In this document: in pieces, positions 27,466 through 31,834 of the stretch
How positions within the stretch are numbered: position 1 is the first letter of the stretch
Layout: each line of letters begins with the position of its first letter
From: CAZJGG01 sp964545475
Lineage (GTDB): Bacteria; Bacillota; Clostridia; Lachnospirales; JAISER01
Assembly (NCBI GenBank): GCA_964545475.1
Contig: CAZJGG010000034.1
Coordinates: forward strand, 1-31,834
Length of the DNA stretch: 31,834 nt
Direction: 5' to 3'
Translations under genes and position numbers: made by a program
The notes under the pieces: model-generated
The model's database searches: none
Told to the model about the DNA's origin: nothing
The model's input: the letters and a program-made list of their open reading frames with translations, nothing else

Positions 27466-29040
27466 ATGGAATATTTAGAGCTTGCAAACACGCTGTCTAG
27501 CCAGTTTGAAGAGCTTTTCGAGCATAACTTTAAATCTATTAAAGCAAGAAGCAAAAAAAAGCTTTTAAAATATATGCTGTCTTTTTATAGAAAATGGCTA
27601 TATTCCACACTTGTGGAAAACGCCATTGTTTCCCCTGCCTTTTTATCAGAAGCGTTATTAAAAGACAACGAAAAGTATCCTGTTATTATTCCAAGCCCGG
27701 AATCCTTTGACAAATTGGCAAAATTAAACTTTAATACTTTGTATTATAGCCTTGAAGAGCACATTATAATACAGGATTTAAAAATTATGATATCATCTTT
27801 TATGCCCGATTTTGAGCTGGACGAATATAACTGTTTAACCGAAGAGCACGAGTTAATGCTTATGGAAAAATTAAGTATAAAAGACCCTTTTTATGTTGAA
27901 TATTTACTGTTAATTTGCATTAACTTAAATATTATAAAAAAAATACCGTCTATACATTCTAATCGTGCGCAGGTTTCAAAGCAGTATGACGTTTTATTTT
28001 CTAAAAATCCTAAAGAAATTTTAAGCGTATTAATAGATTCTGCTGTTAATATTGCAGTTAGCTTTATAAATGAAATTATACCTGTAAATAACATTGTTGA
28101 CAATAACTATATTATAAATTTGTTAAAAAATCCTGTTTCTACTGAAGATATTTTTAAAGCACTATACGGTTCTTTGGAACCTTATATTAAAAAATATATG
28201 GAATACAATGACGAGGACATAGTAGATGAGATGTATGCAGTTATTGTTTCAAGCACATTCCATTTAGGTATAATTATTGATAAATATTTTTTTACACCCT
28301 TTGGATTTTATTTCAAGCTAATAACACCAATTTATTTGCTAAAACACGATATGCATGAAGAAATGCTATTCGCCTTAGAAGCTATTAATAATGACGACGG
28401 ATTAAATATAGCTATGTTTTCGCCCTGCTCTTCTTATAACTTAACAAGCCTTGGGCAAACATATTTCGGAGTAAAAGATAGCTTTACGCTTAAAAGCGAT
28501 ACCACAGAAGTTTCTAATGATATGTTGCTTCTAAATTTAAAAAATAAAAACTATGAATTTTTAACTAAAGTTTTTAATAACAGCAGCTTAACAAGAGATG
28601 ATAATATTGTCCAAATTAAAATTGCTCTTAGTGATTTTAAAGTTTATTGGAAAAAACTAGAGATATACGACGACTCATATTTAAAGAGCATTTATTCTAT
28701 TATATGCGATGAATTCGGCTTTGAACGCAACAATAAATATTGCTTTTATACGGATTTAACCGAAAATCCATTTTCAAAATATTCATCACCCGAGTTAAAA
28801 GCAAAGGGAAAAAGCACCGAGCATGTGTTACTAAAAGATTTAAACATAAAAGCTAAAGATAAATTTATATTAATTATTTATGACACTTATTCACCAATAA
28901 CTAATATAACCCACAAATCAATAAAACTTGAGCTTGAAATTACCAAATCCGTACAAATGAACAAAAACCTTTATTATCCACGTATTTCAAATTCTTCTGC
29001 TAAATTTAAAGAATTTGAACTTGATTGGCCGTTTAATTAA
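27466..29040 (+). CDS. Uncharacterised 524-residue cytosolic protein, possible pRiA4b ORF-3-like C-terminal domain
   Basis: I prefer ATG 27466 (MEYLELANTLSSQF), which has AAAGTGAG upstream, over ATG 27427, which has no ribosome site and overlaps the likely promoter. There is no signal peptide or clear membrane segment. Residues 1-60 are helical and basic (KARSKKKLLKYMLSFYRKWL). The middle ~300 residues are helical, Ile/Leu/Asn-rich and unfamiliar. The last ~140 residues (VQIKIALSDFKVYWKKLEI, ..., LLKDLNIKAKDKFILIIYD, ..., IKLELEI) follow the order of strands in the plasmid pRiA4b ORF-3-like fold, where P-x-V/I-W-R-R-L, L-x-D-L and Y-x-Y-D phrases are usual. The match is weak, with the tryptophan kept. 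It is transcribed divergently from clpS-clpA and ends at a shared terminator. Function unknown. Confidence 0.75.
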   Translation: MEYLELANTLSSQFEELFEHNFKSIKARSKKKLLKYMLSFYRKWLYSTLVENAIVSPAFLSEALLKDNEKYPVIIPSPESFDKLAKLNFNTLYYSLEEHIIIQDLKIMISSFMPDFELDEYNCLTEEHELMLMEKLSIKDPFYVEYLLLICINLNIIKKIPSIHSNRAQVSKQYDVLFSKNPKEILSVLIDSAVNIAVSFINEIIPVNNIVDNNYIINLLKNPVSTEDIFKALYGSLEPYIKKYMEYNDEDIVDEMYAVIVSSTFHLGIIIDKYFFTPFGFYFKLITPIYLLKHDMHEEMLFALEAINNDDGLNIAMFSPCSSYNLTSLGQTYFGVKDSFTLKSDTTEVSNDMLLLNLKNKNYEFLTKVFNNSSLTRDDNIVQIKIALSDFKVYWKKLEIYDDSYLKSIYSIICDEFGFERNNKYCFYTDLTENPFSKYSSPELKAKGKSTEHVLLKDLNIKAKDKFILIIYDTYSPITNITHKSIKLELEITKSVQMNKNLYYPRISNSSAKFKEFELDWPFN

Positions 29041-29050
29041 AGAAAGATGT

Positions 29051-29085
29051 ATTAAGGCGTATGCTATTACAGCATACGCCTTAAT
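29051..29085. terminator. Bidirectional terminator between convergent genes
   Basis: The arms 29051-29065 and 29071-29085 form a perfect 15-bp stem with loop ATTAC; the stem starts ATTAAGGCGTATGCT. It lies between the stops of the uncharacterised plus-strand gene (29040) and the minus-strand gltS gene (29088). A/T-rich bases flank it on both sides. Confidence 0.85.
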
Positions 29086-29087
29086 AA

Positions 29088-30470
29088 TTATTCTATGTCT
29101 TCTGGAACAGGCATTCTTTCATTTAATGGAATTTTTGTGTACCACCATCCAAAAATCCGAGGCAACGCCACGCAAACTATTGTTATTGCTAAATAAATGC
29201 CTACAAATGCCCAATGTGCGCCGCCTAAAAGCATAGCAGGCCCAGATGCCCAGGCGAACACTTCAATAGGGGTGTTAAGCGGCCCTGTTATTGCTGTGTC
29301 ATTTAAAGTTTTAGATTTATTTTCAGGGTCTACAATTCTTAAAAGAGTTAAACCTATTGCGAATACACCAGTGGAATAACCGCAAACAAAGATACTTCTT
29401 TCAAACCAGCTTTCATTATTCATAGCAGGCCCAAGAACACGCATTCCTAAGAATACAATTATCATACCGCAAATTGTGAAAAGTAATAATGGTACTGCAT
29501 ATTCAACGATAACTGCAATTTTAATTGATGCAACCCCGAAGAAAACCAAAAAGTCTGTAGCGGCGCTCCCTATACGTGTTACAATGCGGCTGTCTACATA
29601 TTTGTAAATGCCTTTTTTACGCTGTCCGCCAAGAACGAAGAACAAAACAAGTGCCACAACGAAAGCTACCGTAAAAGTTGGTAAATCCAAATTCCAAGTT
29701 TTAGCAATCCACTGATTAAGTAAATAACCAAGCCCTGCCGGTACTAATATAAGCCCAAAGTGGAAAGCCAGCGGGTCTAAAGCAACTGATGATAAAGTTT
29801 CAAGACCCATGGATTGTCTTTTCACCGGCTCAATTAACCCGGTTCTTAAGTCGTCAGTAATAGCGGAGAAATCTTTAACATATTGGGTATGCCCTTTTTT
29901 GGTAGCCCATTTTATAAACAGAAGTCCGCCAAAAATACCTGTTAAGATACCAATTGTTGCAAATGTCATAGCTAAATCTGTTGCAGCAGGCCAGCCTAAT
30001 TTTTCAAATGTGCTTCCAACAGCGGCTGCCGTGCCGTGACCGCCGTAAAACCCGGCTGCAAGTAATATACCGAAACCATAGTTGATTTCAGGAAAAACTT
30101 TCGATACAATTAAAATACCAAAAATTATAGGAATGCACATTTGCACTGCCAGCACAAATATTTTGTAAAAAGCGTAAGAACCCATACGTTTTAAATCACT
30201 TTTCATACTATTCGCTGAAAAATGAAAACCGTTTATACCTACAGATGCGAATACTAAAATTGTAATAACCCCGGCGTAAGATGAAATGCTTTCAGAAAAA
30301 GGAAGCCAAGCTAAAACGTTTGGCCCAAACAACAACCCGAAAAAACCTGCCAATAAACTGGCCGGGATAAAACTGCTTTGAATAAATTTTACTTTTGCTC
30401 TTAAAAATTGGCAAATAAGTATTAGTAGTGAAGCAAAGCAAAAATCCAACATTAAGGAATTTGCAGTCAT
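29088..30470 (-). CDS. gltS: GltS-type sodium/glutamate symporter (ESS family)
   Basis: This 460-residue integral membrane protein has about ten to twelve hydrophobic segments. The ESS-family signature appears as AGFYGGHGTAAAVGSTF in the first half, with a related second half (FERSIFVCGYSTGVFAIGLTLLRIVDP). The family imports glutamate with sodium. E. coli GltS is ~400 residues; the extra length here is mainly a hydrophilic loop near 195-225 and a longer C-terminal tail. AAGGGGGG lies nine bases before ATG 30470. It follows an ornithine-cyclodeaminase-family gene on the same strand by 26 bases, so the two are probably cotranscribed and may serve one amino-acid or amine pathway. The substrate could be a related dicarboxylic amino acid; the family call is firm. 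Confidence 0.9.
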   Translation of the reverse strand: MTANSLMLDFCFASLLILICQFLRAKVKFIQSSFIPASLLAGFFGLLFGPNVLAWLPFSESISSYAGVITILVFASVGINGFHFSANSMKSDLKRMGSYAFYKIFVLAVQMCIPIIFGILIVSKVFPEINYGFGILLAAGFYGGHGTAAAVGSTFEKLGWPAATDLAMTFATIGILTGIFGGLLFIKWATKKGHTQYVKDFSAITDDLRTGLIEPVKRQSMGLETLSSVALDPLAFHFGLILVPAGLGYLLNQWIAKTWNLDLPTFTVAFVVALVLFFVLGGQRKKGIYKYVDSRIVTRIGSAATDFLVFFGVASIKIAVIVEYAVPLLLFTICGMIIVFLGMRVLGPAMNNESWFERSIFVCGYSTGVFAIGLTLLRIVDPENKSKTLNDTAITGPLNTPIEVFAWASGPAMLLGGAHWAFVGIYLAITIVCVALPRIFGWWYTKIPLNERMPVPEDIE

Positions 30471-30496
30471 AATGTATTACCCCCCTTACTATATTT

Positions 30497-31597
30497 TTAA
30501 AATAAATTCAACTTAACGCCGATATTATCTTTTAATGCATTTTGATAAACTTCATAAGCCCATGCAATGTCTTCTACGCACATACCGTCTGTTATAAAAA
30601 TAATGTTTTCCTTGTCGCTTTGCCGCCCTGTATGTTTACCTGCCACAACATCACCTAAATTAATTACTTTTTCAAGAGGCAAAATTCCGCCAAAAACATA
30701 ATCCATCAAAGAGCCGCAAATACCGCTGTTGTTATTAGCGAATCCTCCAGGAAGGCTTTGCTGCTCTTCTTTGTATGCTTCATACATTTTCCAGTTGTCA
30801 ACCACTATAGTTTGGCTTGTGAAAAATTCTTTTGTCATATCTGCGCTGCCAGGAAGCAAAACTAAAACGCCAGGTTTAACCCACTCTTCTGGAAGTTCGG
30901 GAGATTTTTCTCCGGCTGTTGCGAAATTTAATATGTCTGAGTCTCTTATAGCTTCTTCCAGTGTGTTCACTGTATATGCCTTTACTCCGTAAGTTTGGCT
31001 TAATTCATTAGCTACAGATTTTGCCAAATCACTTGAAATGTCATATATTTTAACTTCTTCTAGGCTTTTGCAGGTTTCTAAAATAGATCTTGCGCAAGAT
31101 TTACCAATAACCCCAACGCCAATAAGCCCTAAGACTTTTGAATCCTTTTTAGCCATATACTTTGCCGCAACTCCCGGTACAGCACCTGTTCTTACGGCTG
31201 ATAAAATATTGGCAGACATTAAAACAAGCGGAGCCCCGGTATCAGGGTCGTTTAGCATACAGGTTAAAATGGAACGAGGCAATTCTTTTTCTTTGTTTGC
31301 CATGTTAGAGCCGTACCATTTTTGCCCGCAAACATTGTATCTGCCTCCTAAATAACCAATCAGCGCCATAAAACGTCTGTCTGCTCCTTTTATGGGCATG
31401 TTTTTAAACGGAGTGCTTTCAGGAAAATAAATTTTCATGCCATGGGAATTGTGGTTTGCCCCTCCCATGAGATAATCTCCTTCGCCAAGTAATCGGAACA
31501 TTTCCTCCATAACTTCCACGCAGCGAGGTAAATTGTCCACCCCGGCTTTTAAAGCATCGGCCTCATTTAAATAAAGAAAATCAATTGTTGGCCTCAT
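30497..31597 (-). CDS. Ornithine cyclodeaminase / mu-crystallin family protein (tyramine oxidase subunit B-like)
   Basis: This 366-residue NAD(P)-binding protein is slightly longer than typical ornithine cyclodeaminases (~320-350). The Rossmann motif GLIGVGVIGKSCARSI lies near residue 157, followed by an acidic strand end (VKIYDIS). LPRSILTCMLNDPDTGAPLV and SANILSAVRTGAVPG match the substrate and dimer region of the family. The N-terminal phrase CVEVMEEMFRLLGEGDYLMG is one I associate with proteins labelled tyramine oxidase subunit B in clostridial genomes. Family members use NAD(P) to act on imines or amino acids, so the true substrate is uncertain. AAAGGAG lies six to seven bases before ATG 31597. 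It is first of a two-gene unit with gltS. Confidence 0.85.
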   Translation of the reverse strand: MRPTIDFLYLNEADALKAGVDNLPRCVEVMEEMFRLLGEGDYLMGGANHNSHGMKIYFPESTPFKNMPIKGADRRFMALIGYLGGRYNVCGQKWYGSNMANKEKELPRSILTCMLNDPDTGAPLVLMSANILSAVRTGAVPGVAAKYMAKKDSKVLGLIGVGVIGKSCARSILETCKSLEEVKIYDISSDLAKSVANELSQTYGVKAYTVNTLEEAIRDSDILNFATAGEKSPELPEEWVKPGVLVLLPGSADMTKEFFTSQTIVVDNWKMYEAYKEEQQSLPGGFANNNSGICGSLMDYVFGGILPLEKVINLGDVVAGKHTGRQSDKENIIFITDGMCVEDIAWAYEVYQNALKDNIGVKLNLF

Positions 31598-31644
31598 AAA
31601 ATTCTCCTTTCAGTTAACCTAATAAATTTTTTATATTTATGTCT

Positions 31645-31673
31645 ATTTTAACTGTGGAAAACCACCAATTCAA
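31645..31673 (-). promoter_or_regulatory. Sigma-A promoter for the cyclodeaminase-gltS unit
   Basis: Read on the minus strand, TTGAAT (31673-31668) and TAAAAT (31650-31645) are 17 bases apart. The start would fall near 31638, about 40 bases before the ATG at 31597. Confidence 0.6.
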
Positions 31674-31702
31674 TACACAACTTGTGTAAAAACTGTTGAT
31701 AA
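31653..31702 (-). promoter_or_regulatory. Cluster of DnaA-box-like nonamers overlapping the promoter
   Basis: On the minus strand TTTTCCACA (31661-31653) and TTTTACACA (31691-31683) fit TTWTNCACA, and TTATCAACA (31702-31694) differs from TTATCCACA by one base. All three share an orientation within 50 bases. The first lies in the promoter spacer. Chance is possible in AT-rich DNA. Confidence 0.4.
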
Positions 31703-31758
31703 AGTGCCATTAAATAAGCGCATTTTATCAAAATATACTTAAAGTTTGACATTTCAAC

Positions 31759-31783
31759 AAAAAAGTGCCGTAAAAACGGCACT
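31759..31783 (-). terminator. Intrinsic terminator of a minus-strand gene beyond the right edge
   Basis: On the minus strand AGTGCCGT-TTTT-ACGGCACT forms an 8-bp stem followed directly by six T residues. Transcription must come from the right. The edge sequence can be read on the minus strand as PSGAKNDMP then TAA (stop near 31805), a possible gene end too short to assign. Confidence 0.7.
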
Positions 31784-31797
31784 ACCTCTATAAACGA

Positions 31798-31811
31798 GCC
31801 GTAATTACGGC
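31798..31811. repeat. 14-bp perfect palindrome sharing the terminator stem sequence
   Basis: GCCGTAATTACGGC is self-complementary and repeats the GCCGT/ACGGC stem of the neighbouring terminator hairpin, giving two tandem dyads. Confidence 0.6.
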
Positions 31812-31834
31812 ATGTCATTTTTCGCTCCCGATGG

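Noticed and set aside
31653..31702. A replication origin (oriC)
   Set aside because: The DnaA-like boxes are few and no dnaA, dnaN or AT-rich unwinding region beside them is recognisable, so I report only a possible regulatory cluster.
31598..31800. Minus-strand open frame running in from the right edge
   Set aside because: It spans a terminator hairpin with a T-run and the promoter of the next gene, so it is unlikely to be coding.

Overview
The window reads as AT-rich chromosomal DNA of a low-GC Gram-positive anaerobe, most likely a member of the Clostridia. The support is strong AGGAGG-type ribosome binding sites, consensus sigma-A promoters, S-layer-homology (SLH) wall anchoring, giant GLUG-repeat surface proteins and an RHS-linked subtilase. 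I saw no tRNA, rRNA or CRISPR array.

Bases 1-23707 form a divergent surface-protein island. On the minus strand a 1979-residue GLUG/fibronectin-III/cohesin-like protein (9285-3346) is followed by a secreted subtilisin-like protease fused to an RHS-type region, which runs off the left edge (3251-1). That second gene is easily missed because its stop lies outside the window. On the plus strand, one good promoter (9808-9836) drives three tightly spaced genes: an SLH/beta-helix/Ig-repeat protein (9891-12686) and two paralogous giant GLUG proteins (12701-17551 and 17588-23707). All five products carry signal peptides and none shows an LPXTG anchor. The SLH protein is therefore the only visible wall anchor, and I infer that it tethers or organises the others. 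This is the best candidate here for an undescribed multi-component surface system.

The island is edged by small mobile elements. A 173-bp MITE lies 56 bp upstream of the minus-strand GLUG gene, with TTA target duplications. A 165-bp MITE inserted exactly at the stop codon of the last plus-strand gene, with TAA duplications. The gap 23708-24853 has no intact gene. It holds that MITE, a truncated IS256-type transposase start, a palindrome made of two MITE ends, a 28-bp direct repeat and a fragment sharing the core of the first MITE.

Bases 24854-31834 look like ordinary chromosome. clpS and clpA (minus, overlapping by one base) form the N-degron protease adaptor and unfoldase pair. Divergent from them is a 524-residue uncharacterised protein with a possible pRiA4b ORF-3-like C-terminus. 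A bidirectional terminator separates it from a minus-strand pair, an ornithine-cyclodeaminase-family oxidoreductase followed by a GltS-type glutamate:sodium symporter. The promoter of this pair overlaps DnaA-box-like nonamers. At the right edge a minus-strand terminator implies another minus-strand gene just outside the window.
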